Shown here: positions 52,834 to 61,585 of the stretch, piece by piece
How positions within the stretch are numbered: position 1 is the first letter of the stretch
Layout: the number at the start of each line of letters is the position of its first letter
Origin: Bradyrhizobium sp. 199
Lineage (GTDB): Bacteria > Pseudomonadota > Alphaproteobacteria > Rhizobiales > Xanthobacteraceae
Assembly (NCBI RefSeq): GCF_023073355.1
Contig: NZ_JADPJI010000008.1
Span: 744,001-808,000, forward strand
Direction: 5' to 3'
DNA: 64,000 nucleotides
Position numbers and translations under genes: made by a program
The notes under the pieces: model-generated
Told to the model about the DNA's origin: nothing
Seen by the model: the letters and a program-made list of their open reading frames with translations, nothing else
Databases searched by the model: none

Positions 52834-53454
52834 TCACCGCAAAGGCAGAATTCCGAGACCCGCCAGATGCGTGTCGACAAATTGCTCGACCTGCTGGCGC
52901 AGCATCTGGGGCGGCACGGCCACCATGCGCTCCTCAAGACCGAGCGAGATGATTCCGTGTACGGCGGAGAACAAGGTCCGCGACAGCAGCGCGATCTTCA
53001 CGTCATCCGCATCCGGCAATAGCCGCACCAGGGGCGGATGCATCAGCGCAAAGGCATCCATCACCATCTGCAGGATGTCATCGGGATAAGGACGGTCGTC
53101 CTCCATCCGATGCTCGAACAGCGAGCGCAGCAGATTGGCGTGCTCGGCAAAGAATTCGAGATAGGTCGCGGCAAGCCCATAGAGCTGGCGAACGGGGTCC
53201 TCGGCCGGAACCCCGCCAAGCCGGGCCGTGAGCGCCTGAACGGTCTCCCGATTGACGGTCAGGATCACCCCGTCGAAGTCGCCAAACTCGTTATAGACGC
53301 TGCCCACGGAACAGCCGGCGGCTTCGGCCACGTCACGGACCTTCAACGATTCCAGCCCTTTAGCCGCGATAATGCTGCGGGCGATCTCCAGGATCTGGAG
53401 CCGGCGCCGATTTTTTTTCTGGTCCCGCCGCGATTCTTCTTGAACATTGTTCAT
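52834..53454 (-). CDS. TetR family transcriptional regulator
   Basis: From ATG 53454 the product has 206 residues; ATG 53469 or TTG 53484 would add 5 or 10. The DNA-binding domain is at about 15-65: RRLQILEIARSIIAAKGLES, then VRDVAEAAGCSVGSVYNEFG. The remaining part is the helical ligand domain. Two identical palindromes TGAACATTGTTCA overlap and precede its start, and a small gene diverges from the same site, so autorepression and control of that gene are likely. The ligand is unknown. The exact start decides how the palindromes overlap the coding sequence. Confidence 0.92.
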   Translation of the reverse strand: MNNVQEESRRDQKKNRRRLQILEIARSIIAAKGLESLKVRDVAEAAGCSVGSVYNEFGDFDGVILTVNRETVQALTARLGGVPAEDPVRQLYGLAATYLEFFAEHANLLRSLFEHRMEDDRPYPDDILQMVMDAFALMHPPLVRLLPDADDVKIALLSRTLFSAVHGIISLGLEERMVAVPPQMLRQQVEQFVDTHLAGLGILPLR

Positions 53455-53483
53455 TTTCAAGCTACTCATGTGAACATTGTTCA
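53441..53483. promoter_or_regulatory. Twin TetR operators
   Basis: TGAACATTGTTCA occurs at 53441-53453 and again at 53471-53483, exactly 30 bases (about three helical turns) apart. Each is a perfect palindrome around a central T (TGAACA-T-TGTTCA). The sites lie between the divergent TetR gene and the gene at 53505, and the inner one overlaps codons 2-5 of the TetR gene. Dimers could bind on the same face of the DNA. Confidence 0.85.
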
Positions 53484-53504
53484 ACTTAACCCGGAGAACT
53501 GAAA

Positions 53505-53771
53505 ATGCAAACCCTCGCTGTTGATATCGCCTTCACCTTCGTCGATGACGCTGCTGCTATCGCGACCGGCCTCGGCCGGGCCGTGCTGCGCTTTGCCATG
53601 GCCCCGATCGATCGCATCGCCAATGCCTGCGACATCGCCGGCGTGCTCACTGAGCGGCGCGCGACCTTCCGGACGTGGCGCGCGAGCCGTGCCCGTGCGC
53701 GTCAGGAGGGCCGCCGGTTCAGCCTGCTCGGCCGCTTCTCGCCCTTTCGCCACCTCGCCCATCTCACCTGA
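53505..53771 (+). CDS. Small protein divergent from TetR regulator
   Basis: ATG 53505 has CGGAGA upstream (53492-53497) and gives 88 residues. MQTLAVDIAFTFVDDAAAIA is moderately hydrophobic but not a clear signal, and the second half is Arg-rich (RRATFRTWRASRARARQEGR), then FSLLGRFSPFRHLAHLT. It may bind nucleic acid or membranes. It sits directly beyond the twin operators, so it is probably controlled by the TetR protein. I do not recognise it. Confidence 0.62.
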   Translation: MQTLAVDIAFTFVDDAAAIATGLGRAVLRFAMAPIDRIANACDIAGVLTERRATFRTWRASRARARQEGRRFSLLGRFSPFRHLAHLT

Positions 53772-54128
53772 GATGCGCATCCGCCACGTTCTGATCGGCT
53801 CGAATGCAAGACCCGGTTGCAAGGAAGGAATTACCATCTCCCGACTTTCGCAGCCGATCTCGCGGGGTGTGGCGATGCGGTTCAGCTTTTCCTCATCGTC
53901 CCACGCGATATCCCGCCAAGCGCGGCCATTCCGCCCCAACCTGGCCGCGACCAGATATTTGCGAACCAAACGAGACCAGTTGGAGACCAAGGATCGGAGG
54001 GATCGAGGGGGAAAAGGCAGGCCGGCGACCGTCGCCCCCTGCAATCGGTCCTCCCATGCCCGTCCGGTCGTGACGCTTCACAGATAACGTAACGAACCTC
54101 AGGCTGCCTTTCCAAAACAGGACTAGTC
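53772..54128. other. Intergenic stretch before the acyltransferase-ligase gene
   Basis: The 357 bases have no gene I can support; open frames here lack protein character. The end near 54085 (CAGATAACGTAACGAACCTC) is the likely promoter or leader region of the big fusion gene. No hairpin terminator was recognised after the 88-residue gene. Confidence 0.4.
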
Positions 54129-57100
54129 ATGATCAGGGAATTGATGTCGTCACGCCGCTTTGCGCCGCTGTTCTGGGCGCAATTTTTCTCGGCGCTCAAT
54201 GACAACGTGCTCAAGAACGCACTTGTCATCATCCTGCTTTACAGTGCCGCGACCGGCCACGGCGATGCGCTGGTGACGGTAGCCGGCGCCGTCTTCATCT
54301 TCCCCTATTTCATCCTGTCCGGGCTCGGCGGCCAGCTCGCCGACAAATACATCAAATCCGTCGTCGCAAGGCGGCTCAAATTCGCCGAGATCTTCGCGGC
54401 CTGCTTTGCAGCGGCCGGCTTCTTCCTGCACTCGGTGCCGCTCCTGTTCGCAGCGCTCGCGCTGTTTGGCGTCATCGCCGCCCTGTTCGGGCCCGTGAAA
54501 TATTCCATGCTGCCGGATCAGCTCGAGCTCGGCGAGCTCGCGACTGGCAACGCGTTGGTCGAAGGCGCGACCTTCATGGCGATCCTGCTCGGCACCGTCG
54601 CCGGCGGCCAGTTCGTGGCCGGCTCGGCGCATATGGGCTGGGTCGCGTCGGCCGTGGTCGTGCTGGCACTGTTGTCATGGGCCTTTGCCTCGCGCATCCC
54701 GCAGACGACGCCGTCCGCGCCAGATCTGCCCGTCAACGCCAATCCCTGGACGTCGACGGTCGGCCTCCTCAAGACTCTGCACGCCGATCACCGGCTGTGG
54801 GACGGCACCGTGATCGTTTCCTGGTTCTGGCTGGTCGGCGCTATCGTGCTGTCGCTGTTGCCGGCGCTGGTGAAGGATGTCGTCGGCGGCACCGAGGGCG
54901 TGGTGACGCTGTGCCTTGCGATCTTCGCGATCGGCATCGCCATCGGCTCGCTGTTCGCGGCCAGCCTGAGCCACGTTCGTCCGAATCTCGCGCTGGTGCC
55001 GATCGGCGCCATCATCATGGGGTTCGCCGGCCTCGATCTCGCCTGGGCCATCGGCGTGACCACCAAGGGGCAGGACATCAGCGCGGCCGGTTTCGCAACC
55101 TCCTTCGCCGGCCTGCGCATGCTGATCGACTTCGTCGCCTTCGCCTTCGGCGGCGGCTTGTTTGTCGTGCCGTCCTTTGCGGCTGTTCAGGCCTGGTCGG
55201 CGCCGTCCGAGCGCGCCCGCATCATCGCCGCCGGCAACGTGCTGCAAGCCGCCTTCATGGTCATTGGCTCGCTGTTCGTAGCGGTGCTACAGGCGGCTGG
55301 TCTCCATATCGGCTGGATCTTCTTCGGCCTCGGCGTCGCCAGCTTCGGCGCGGTGTGGTTTGTCCTGACCAAATGGGGCAAGGAAGGCGTGCGCGATTTC
55401 GGCGGGCTGCTGTTCCGTGCGCTGTTCCGCACCGAGATCCGCGGGCTCGAGAATCTGCCGCCTGCCGGCACCCGCATGCTGATCGCGCCCAACCATGTCA
55501 GCCTGATCGACGGCCCGCTGCTGCACGCCGTGCTGCCGATCGACGCCAGCTTCGCAGTGGATACCGGCATCGCCAAGGCCTGGTGGGCCAAGCCGTTCCT
55601 GCGCGTGGTCAAGCATTACACCATGGACCCGAGCAAGCCGCTGGCCGCGCGTGACCTGATCAAGCTCGTCGCTGCCGGCGAGCCCGTCGTGATCTTCCCG
55701 GAAGGACGCATCACCGTCTCGGGATCGCTGATGAAGGTCTATGACGGCACCGCGATGATCGCGGACAAGGCTGACGCCGTCGTGGTGCCGGTCCGTATCG
55801 AGGGGGCCCAGCGCTCGCATCTCAGCTACCTCAACTCGAGCCAGATCAAGCGCTCCTGGTTTCCGCGGGTGACGGTCACCATCCTGCCGCCGGTCAAGCT
55901 GCCGGTCGATCCCTTGCTGAAGGGCAAGGCACGCCGCAACGCTGCGGGCGCCGCACTCCAGGATGTGATGATCGACGCGATGGTCAAGAACGCCATGCTC
56001 GATCACAGCCTGTTCGAAGCCCTCGGTCACGCCTATCGCGACCGCGACACCGGCAAGGTCATCATCGAGGATGCGCTCGGCACCAAGCTGACCTACCGCA
56101 AGTTGATCCTTGGCGCGCAGGTCCTGAGCCGCAAGCTCGAGAGCGGCAGCACTGTCGGCGAGAACGTCGGCGTGCTGCTGCCGAACTCGGCCGGCGTCGC
56201 CGTCGTCTTCATGGCGCTGCAGAACATCGGCCGGGTGCCGGCGATGCTCAACTTCTCGGCCGGTCCGATCAACGTCCTCGCCGCCATGAAGGCCGCGCAG
56301 GTCAAGACCGTGCTGACCTCGAAAGCCTTCATCGAGAAGGGCAAGCTCGACAAGCTGATGACCGCGATCTCCGCGGAGGCGCGTGTCGTCTATCTCGAGG
56401 ACGTCCGCACGTCGATCGGCGTCGCCGACAAGATCAGGGGCCTGCTCGCCGGCACCACGCCGCGCGTCGCCCGCCAGGCCAACGATCCGGCCGTGGTGCT
56501 GTTCACCTCCGGTTCGGAAGGCACGCCCAAGGGCGTGGTGCTGTCCCACCGCAACATCCTCGCCAACGCGGCGCAGGCGCTGGCGCGGGTCGACGCCAAC
56601 GCCAACGACAAGGTGTTCAACGTGCTGCCGGTGTTCCACTCGTTCGGGCTCACCGGCGGAATGATGATGCCGCTGCTGGCGGGCATTCCGATCTACATGT
56701 ACCCCTCGCCGCTGCACTACCGGATCGTCCCCGAGCTGATCTACCAGACCGGCGCGACGATCCTGTTCGGCACCGATACGTTCCTCACCGGCTACGCCCG
56801 CTCGGCCCATGCCTACGACTTCCGCACCCTGCGACTGGTGATCGCCGGCGCTGAAGCGGTCAAGGATCGGACACGGCAGGTGTTCATGGAGCGCTACGGC
56901 ATCCGTATCCTCGAAGGCTATGGCGTCACCGAGACGGCGCCGGTGCTGGCGATGAACACGCCGATGGCCAATCGCCCCGGCACCGTCGGCCGCCTGTCGC
57001 CGCTGATGGAGAGCCGCCTCGATCCGGTCCCCGGCATCGAGGAAGGTGGTCGCCTCTCGGTGCGCGGACCGAACGTGATGCTCGGTTACCTCAGGGCCGA

Positions 57101-57533
57101 AAATCCCGGCGTGCTCGAGCCGCTCGCCGATGGCTGGCACGACACCGGCGACATCGTGGCGATCGACGCTTCCGGCTTCATCACCATCAAAGGCCGCGCC
57201 AAGCGCTTTGCCAAGATCGCCGGCGAAATGGTCTCGCTGTCCGCGGTGGAGAGCATCGCCACCACATTGTGGCCGCAGGCCGCATCGGTCGCCGTTTCGA
57301 TCCCCGACCCGCGCAAGGGCGAGCGCATCGTGCTGCTGACGACGGAGAAGAACGCCGAGCGCAGCGCGATGCTGGGCCAGGCCAAGACGATCGGCGCGTC
57401 AGAGCTGACCGTTCCCGCCGCGATCATGGTGGTCGAGAAGGTGCCGCTGCTCGGTACCGGCAAGACCGATTATGTCACGGCAACGACGATGGCCCGCGAG
57501 CAGGCGTCCGCGCCGGAGCGCGAGGTGGCGTAA
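54129..57533 (+). CDS. MFS-acyltransferase-acyl ligase fusion (Aas/LplT-like)
   Basis: The 1,134 residues hold three domains. An MFS-type transporter is at about 1-420 (RFAPLFWAQFFSALNDNVLK is the LplT-like start). A PlsC acyltransferase at about 440-630 has the HxxxxD motif in PNHVSLIDGP and the FPEGR motif. An AMP-forming acyl ligase at about 660-1120 has LFTSGSEGTPKGVVLSHR, YGVTETAPVLAMN and DGWHDTGDIV. This is the composition of lysophospholipid uptake and re-acylation systems (LplT plus Aas) in one chain. It should recycle lysolipids at the inner membrane. The fusion is known in proteobacteria. Confidence 0.93.
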   Translation: MIRELMSSRRFAPLFWAQFFSALNDNVLKNALVIILLYSAATGHGDALVTVAGAVFIFPYFILSGLGGQLADKYIKSVVARRLKFAEIFAACFAAAGFFLHSVPLLFAALALFGVIAALFGPVKYSMLPDQLELGELATGNALVEGATFMAILLGTVAGGQFVAGSAHMGWVASAVVVLALLSWAFASRIPQTTPSAPDLPVNANPWTSTVGLLKTLHADHRLWDGTVIVSWFWLVGAIVLSLLPALVKDVVGGTEGVVTLCLAIFAIGIAIGSLFAASLSHVRPNLALVPIGAIIMGFAGLDLAWAIGVTTKGQDISAAGFATSFAGLRMLIDFVAFAFGGGLFVVPSFAAVQAWSAPSERARIIAAGNVLQAAFMVIGSLFVAVLQAAGLHIGWIFFGLGVASFGAVWFVLTKWGKEGVRDFGGLLFRALFRTEIRGLENLPPAGTRMLIAPNHVSLIDGPLLHAVLPIDASFAVDTGIAKAWWAKPFLRVVKHYTMDPSKPLAARDLIKLVAAGEPVVIFPEGRITVSGSLMKVYDGTAMIADKADAVVVPVRIEGAQRSHLSYLNSSQIKRSWFPRVTVTILPPVKLPVDPLLKGKARRNAAGAALQDVMIDAMVKNAMLDHSLFEALGHAYRDRDTGKVIIEDALGTKLTYRKLILGAQVLSRKLESGSTVGENVGVLLPNSAGVAVVFMALQNIGRVPAMLNFSAGPINVLAAMKAAQVKTVLTSKAFIEKGKLDKLMTAISAEARVVYLEDVRTSIGVADKIRGLLAGTTPRVARQANDPAVVLFTSGSEGTPKGVVLSHRNILANAAQALARVDANANDKVFNVLPVFHSFGLTGGMMMPLLAGIPIYMYPSPLHYRIVPELIYQTGATILFGTDTFLTGYARSAHAYDFRTLRLVIAGAEAVKDRTRQVFMERYGIRILEGYGVTETAPVLAMNTPMANRPGTVGRLSPLMESRLDPVPGIEEGGRLSVRGPNVMLGYLRAENPGVLEPLADGWHDTGDIVAIDASGFITIKGRAKRFAKIAGEMVSLSAVESIATTLWPQAASVAVSIPDPRKGERIVLLTTEKNAERSAMLGQAKTIGASELTVPAAIMVVEKVPLLGTGKTDYVTATTMAREQASAPEREVA

Positions 57534-57538
57534 GAGAG

Positions 57539-57916
57539 ATGCACGAGGCGTCTCAATCAGGCGCTGCGCGATGCCCGGGAGTGGTTCTGCTTCATGGCAT
57601 CGCGCGGACCTCGGCATCCCTGACCAAGCTGGAGCGGACGCTCCATCGCCTATTTCGCCGAACGCGACGCACCGTTGCACGCTTCATCGATCCCGTTGCG
57701 GGTCTCTTCGTCCTGCCGAAGCCGAATGACGGGCGGGTCTCGGTGCAAAGCGCGATGCTGGCCGGCATGGCCGAGCATGTCGTCGTGAAGGCGTCCCATA
57801 CCGGGCTTCCGCGCCACGCCATCGCAATTGCGCAAACGATCACCTTCCTGCGCGACGGCCGCTTCCGACCGTCTGAAACTCAAGAGCCGGCTTCGCTGCG
57901 CCGCTCCTGCGCATAA
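57539..57916 (+). pseudogene. Alpha/beta hydrolase with large internal deletion
   Basis: The open frame of 125 residues begins near ATG 57539 with GVVLLHGIARTSASLTKLER, the oxyanion-loop part of an esterase/lipase. It then jumps to FIDPVAGLFVLPKPNDGRVS and HVVVKASHTGLPRHAIAIAQ, the C-terminal part with the catalytic His. The middle, including the nucleophile GHSxGG region (roughly 100 or more residues in relatives), is missing while the frame stays open. It cannot be an active hydrolase. The end overlaps the convergent tcuB by 37 bases. Confidence 0.75.
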
Positions 57917-58986
57917 CGCAGCAGCGCCGCGAAGCGGTAGATGCCATGCACGAACTTGCCATAGGGCATGGTGACGAACAGCGCGAACACCGCGCCGAGA
58001 TGCAGCGCGAGCAGCGGACCCATGGCGGCGGTCTCGCGCAGGACCAGAAGCGCCATGCCGGTGAAACCGGTCAGGAACAGCATGGCAATGAAGCCGACAT
58101 CCATGCCGTAGCGGGCTTCATCGAGCAGCGCGGGATCGCGCCGCATCTTGGCCATGAACAGGCCGATCGGTCCGACGATGAGACCGATGCCGCCGAGCGT
58201 GCCCAGCACCACGGGCAGGTCCCACCACGGATACGGCGCCTCGCGGCCGAGCAGATAGTGATACAGCGTGGCGACGGAGGTCGCGGCAAAACAGAGCAGG
58301 AAGCCGTAAAAGGTGAGGTGGTGATAGAGCTTGCGTCGGTCGGTCGGCTTCTCGTCCTCGTTGTAGCAGCCGACGCCGCCGCCATGGAGATAGCGCAGCT
58401 CGCAGGCATCGCGGATCGCCTGAAAGATCGAGCCGCCGTCGGCCCGGCCGCCGATCGGCGGACCGATGTCGCGCCAGAACGCGCGCACGCTCATGACGAG
58501 GGCGAGGATCGCATACAGGAAGGCGGCGCTGAACAGTGCGGCCATGGCGTTATGCGGCATCAGTCTGTAGAAGGCGCCGGGGCCGGTATGAACGCCGAAC
58601 AGCACGCTGCGGTCGTTCAGGGCGGCGAAGCCGAGGATGAAGGCCGCCATGCTAAGCGCGGCGACGATGCTGATCACGAGACCGTTCCGCGCAAATGTGC
58701 CTGACAGCACGCGCGGCCAGGCATACGCCGCATAGGACTCGGCGCGCGCAACGGCCAGCGTCTTTGGAACGTTGACGTTGAACTCGTGCGGCGGCGAGAA
58801 CTGGCAATCGACATAGCAGGCGCCGCAGGCGTGGCAGAGGTTGGCGAGATAGTTGAGGTCGCCGTCGGAGAAGGCGCGGCGCATCTCCATCGCCGGAAAC
58901 ACCGCGCACAATCCCTCGCAATAGCGGCAGGAATTGCAGACCGTCATCAGGCGGTCGGCTTCGTCGAGAATTCTGGTTCCGTGCAT
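57880..58986 (-). CDS. tcuB: Tricarballylate utilisation protein TcuB
   Basis: The 368-residue protein begins with two cysteine clusters for Fe-S centres: CNSCRYCEGLCAVFP and CHACGACYVDCQFSPPHEF. Six hydrophobic segments follow with conserved His residues (for example HHLTFYGFLLCFAATS and LHLGAVFALF), which could ligate haem. TcuB accepts electrons from the FADH2 of TcuA when tricarballylate is oxidised to cis-aconitate, passing them to the membrane. It lies 4 bases behind the esterase gene. No TcuC transporter is in the window. Confidence 0.9.
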   Translation of the reverse strand: MHGTRILDEADRLMTVCNSCRYCEGLCAVFPAMEMRRAFSDGDLNYLANLCHACGACYVDCQFSPPHEFNVNVPKTLAVARAESYAAYAWPRVLSGTFARNGLVISIVAALSMAAFILGFAALNDRSVLFGVHTGPGAFYRLMPHNAMAALFSAAFLYAILALVMSVRAFWRDIGPPIGGRADGGSIFQAIRDACELRYLHGGGVGCYNEDEKPTDRRKLYHHLTFYGFLLCFAATSVATLYHYLLGREAPYPWWDLPVVLGTLGGIGLIVGPIGLFMAKMRRDPALLDEARYGMDVGFIAMLFLTGFTGMALLVLRETAAMGPLLALHLGAVFALFVTMPYGKFVHGIYRFAALLRYAQERRSEAGS

Positions 58987-58990
58987 GGCT

Positions 58991-60019
58991 TTACTTCGTC
59001 AGGCCCTTGGCCTCGAGCCATTTCTGGATCAGGCCTGCGACCTCGAGATTGTTCTTGTCCATCATCACCATGTGCGAATTGCCCTTGATGCCGGCTTGAG
59101 GAAGGTCGACGACATCGACGCTGCCGCCGGCTGCCTTGATGGCGTCCGCAAAGGCGATGCCGTTGGCACGGATCTTGGGCCAGCGCGAATCGCGCTCGAT
59201 ATAGTCGCCATAGATGATCAGGGTCGGAATGCTCTTCAGGACATCCGCCTTGGCGGGATCGCCGATGCCGGCCGGCTCGATTGCGATCAGCGCCTTGACC
59301 TTGTCGGGCCGGGCTTGCGCGACCTTGAAGCCGAAGCTGCCGGCTTGGCTGTGGAACAGGATCACCGAGGGGCCGACGCGGTCGAGCTCGGCGATATAGG
59401 CCGCGATGATCGCATCGTCCGTCGTGGTCCAGCGCGGAACGTTCTGCTTGACGAAATTCTCATAGCCCTCGACGGGGAACTGGTTGCCCGGCAACAGCCT
59501 TCGCTTGGCAGGATCTGGATCGTAGGAGTTTGGCCCATCGCCGATGCGGAAGCGCTCGAACGGATTGGCCGTAGTGAGAAAGACCGGCTCGCCCTTGAAG
59601 ATATCGGGGTATTGCGCCCAGCCTGCGCGCCCACGCTCGACCGCGTCGGAATTGTAGACTGCCCATCCCTTGCGCAGGAAGTAATTGAGCCAACCTTCGC
59701 GCCCGTCAGGCGTGGTCTCGTAGGTGACGCCGGTCAGTCCGCCGCCATGCCACATCAGCAGCGGATAGGCCCCCTTCTCGTTGGCCGGCAGGAAATACTG
59801 CACGTACATCTGCTCGACCTGATAGGTGCCGTTGGGGTCGACCTTGGCCGGCACGCCGCCAGGCGTGAACACGACCTCCTTCACCGGCTTGCCGGAGATT
59901 TCGACGAGACGCCCGCCGACGTGGAACGAACCCATGTCACGCAGCGTGATCGGCTCGGCGGCGCGGGCGTCGCCGACCATCAGCAGAGCCGTGATCGAGG
60001 CAATGGCAAGGCGCGACAT
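58991..60019 (-). CDS. Periplasmic alpha/beta hydrolase (esterase 713-like)
   Basis: The 342 residues have a signal peptide (LAIASITALLMVGDARA, cleavage about residue 20). The oxyanion region is LLMWHGGGLTGVTY. The nucleophile is Ser224 in LFHSQAGSFG, with Glu248 in IAIEPAG and His316 in KGNSHMVMM. The Ser-Glu (24) and Glu-His (68) spacings equal those I recall for Alcaligenes esterase 713 (Ser206, Glu230, His298), supporting that family and an Glu instead of Asp in the triad. It sits between tcuA and tcuB in one operon, so it may release a tricarboxylate from an ester in the periplasm. The substrate is unproven. Confidence 0.88.
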   Translation of the reverse strand: MSRLAIASITALLMVGDARAAEPITLRDMGSFHVGGRLVEISGKPVKEVVFTPGGVPAKVDPNGTYQVEQMYVQYFLPANEKGAYPLLMWHGGGLTGVTYETTPDGREGWLNYFLRKGWAVYNSDAVERGRAGWAQYPDIFKGEPVFLTTANPFERFRIGDGPNSYDPDPAKRRLLPGNQFPVEGYENFVKQNVPRWTTTDDAIIAAYIAELDRVGPSVILFHSQAGSFGFKVAQARPDKVKALIAIEPAGIGDPAKADVLKSIPTLIIYGDYIERDSRWPKIRANGIAFADAIKAAGGSVDVVDLPQAGIKGNSHMVMMDKNNLEVAGLIQKWLEAKGLTK

Positions 60020-60042
60020 GGTCCCTCCTAAATCTTTTCAGT

Positions 60043-61434
60043 CTAGTTCTTCGCATGGCGGGCCGCTTCCCGTCCTGCGATCCGTCCGAACACGCTGCCG
60101 ATGGTCATGCCCATGCCGGCCGCATAACCCTTGCCGAGCACGTTGCCGGCCATGATCTCGCCGGCCGCGAACATGTTGGCTGACGGTTTGCCATCGGCCA
60201 TCAGCATTCGCGCGTCCTTGGTGACGCGCGTGCCGAGATAGGTGAAGGTGATGCCGGGCCGCACCGGATAGGCAAGATAAGGCGGCGTCTCGATTTTGCG
60301 CGCCCAATGCGTCTTGGGTGGCGTTATGCCCTCGGTCACGCAGTCATCCAGAATGGTGTGATCGAAGGTGCCGGGCCGCACCGCCGCGTTGAATTCGGTG
60401 ATGGTCTTTTCCAGCGCGGCCGGATCGAGCTCGAGCTGGCCGGCAAGCTCGGCCACTGTCTGTCCGGCGATCGGCGGGAACAGCGTCGGCATGAAGCTGG
60501 TGACCACGGTCGAGTCGAAGATGATGTAGGCAATCTGATCCGGCTGCGCCGCGACCAGCCGGCCCCAGATCGCGTAGCGCTTCGGCCAGATGTCCTCGCC
60601 CTCGTCGTAGAAGCGCTGTGCGTGCTTGTTGACGACGATGCCGAACACGACGGAGTCGTGGCGTGTGATGATGCCGCCGTCGAATTTCGGCGCGCGGGCG
60701 TCGATCGCGACCGCATGGCACTGGGTGGGATCGCCGACCTCCTGCACACCCTTGTCGAGCAGCATCTTCAGGATCGACCCGCGATTATAGGGCGTGCCGC
60801 GGATCAGGAAATTGTCGGCGGCCTCGCCCCAATATTGCTTGAGCCATTCTATGTTGGCCTCGAACCCGCCGGCCGCCGCGACCAGGGATGTCGCGCGGAT
60901 CTCGGTTGCGCCGTCGACCGGCCGCTTTAGGCGCGCGGCGAGAAACATGCCGTCCTCGATCACGAGATCGGTGACCTCGGCATCATATTGGACCTCGACA
61001 CCGAGCTGCTCGGCGGTGAGATAGAGCGCGTTCAGCATTGCGCGGCCGCCGCCGAGGAAAAAGGAATTGGTGCGCCCAAGGCTCAGCGTGCCGCCCAGCG
61101 ACGGCTGCCAGCGCACACCCTGCTCCACGATCCAGTTCAAGATGTCCTTGGACTCCCGGATCATGTGGCGCGCCAGCACTTCGTCGGTTTGCCCGCCGGT
61201 GACGCGCAGCAGGTCCTCCCAGAATTCCTCTTCGGTGTAGGGACCGGTCAGGATTTCGGTCGCGGCGTCATGGGCGCAGCGCATGTTGCGGGTGTGCCGG
61301 GTGTTGCCGCCGCGATAGAACTTTGGCGCTCCCTCCAGCACCAGCACCGACGCTCCGCCGCGCCGCGCCGCGATCGCCGCGCACAGCGCCGCGTTGCCGC
61401 CGCCGATCACCAGCACGTCGTATTTGCTACTCAT
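60043..61434 (-). CDS. tcuA: FAD-dependent tricarballylate dehydrogenase TcuA
   Basis: From ATG 61434 the enzyme has 463 residues; an upstream extension to 61536 has no family similarity and would run through the operator. The FAD motif YDVLVIGGGNAALCAAIAAR (5-24) and RGGNTRHTRNMRCAHD belong to the fumarate-reductase/succinate-dehydrogenase flavoprotein family, as does the C-terminal FAAGEIMAGNVLGKGYAAG. It oxidises tricarballylate to cis-aconitate, relieving aconitase inhibition. It is first in the tcuA-esterase-tcuB operon; the divergent GntR gene probably controls it. Confidence 0.9.
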   Translation of the reverse strand: MSSKYDVLVIGGGNAALCAAIAARRGGASVLVLEGAPKFYRGGNTRHTRNMRCAHDAATEILTGPYTEEEFWEDLLRVTGGQTDEVLARHMIRESKDILNWIVEQGVRWQPSLGGTLSLGRTNSFFLGGGRAMLNALYLTAEQLGVEVQYDAEVTDLVIEDGMFLAARLKRPVDGATEIRATSLVAAAGGFEANIEWLKQYWGEAADNFLIRGTPYNRGSILKMLLDKGVQEVGDPTQCHAVAIDARAPKFDGGIITRHDSVVFGIVVNKHAQRFYDEGEDIWPKRYAIWGRLVAAQPDQIAYIIFDSTVVTSFMPTLFPPIAGQTVAELAGQLELDPAALEKTITEFNAAVRPGTFDHTILDDCVTEGITPPKTHWARKIETPPYLAYPVRPGITFTYLGTRVTKDARMLMADGKPSANMFAAGEIMAGNVLGKGYAAGMGMTIGSVFGRIAGREAARHAKN

Positions 61435-61514
61435 GCCGTTTGTCCGATGACATCCGAGATCAGAGACTTTCCATGCGTCAGCGGCATGCTCGATCAGGCT
61501 CCGCCATTGCGTAC

Positions 61515-61534
61515 CTTTGTATACAAAGATATAC
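61515..61534. promoter_or_regulatory. Candidate GntR operator (tcu operon)
   Basis: CTTTGTATACAAAG (61515-61528) is a perfect 14-base palindrome, and GTATA/TATAC (61519-61534) forms a second, overlapping inverted repeat. The site sits between the divergent starts of tcuA (61434) and the GntR gene (61586). GntR/FCD regulators commonly bind TTGTATACAA-like sites. Confidence 0.75.
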
Positions 61535-61585
61535 ATCAGCGATGCAAGCGGTTCTCCGCATGGGCAGGATGCGCATCGAGGGACA

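Noticed and set aside
55287..57140. A 617-codon open frame on the minus strand opposite the MFS-acyltransferase-ligase gene
   Set aside because: It mirrors the real gene in GC-rich DNA; the translation is rich in His, Arg, Asp and Gly with no domain, while the plus strand has three clear domains.
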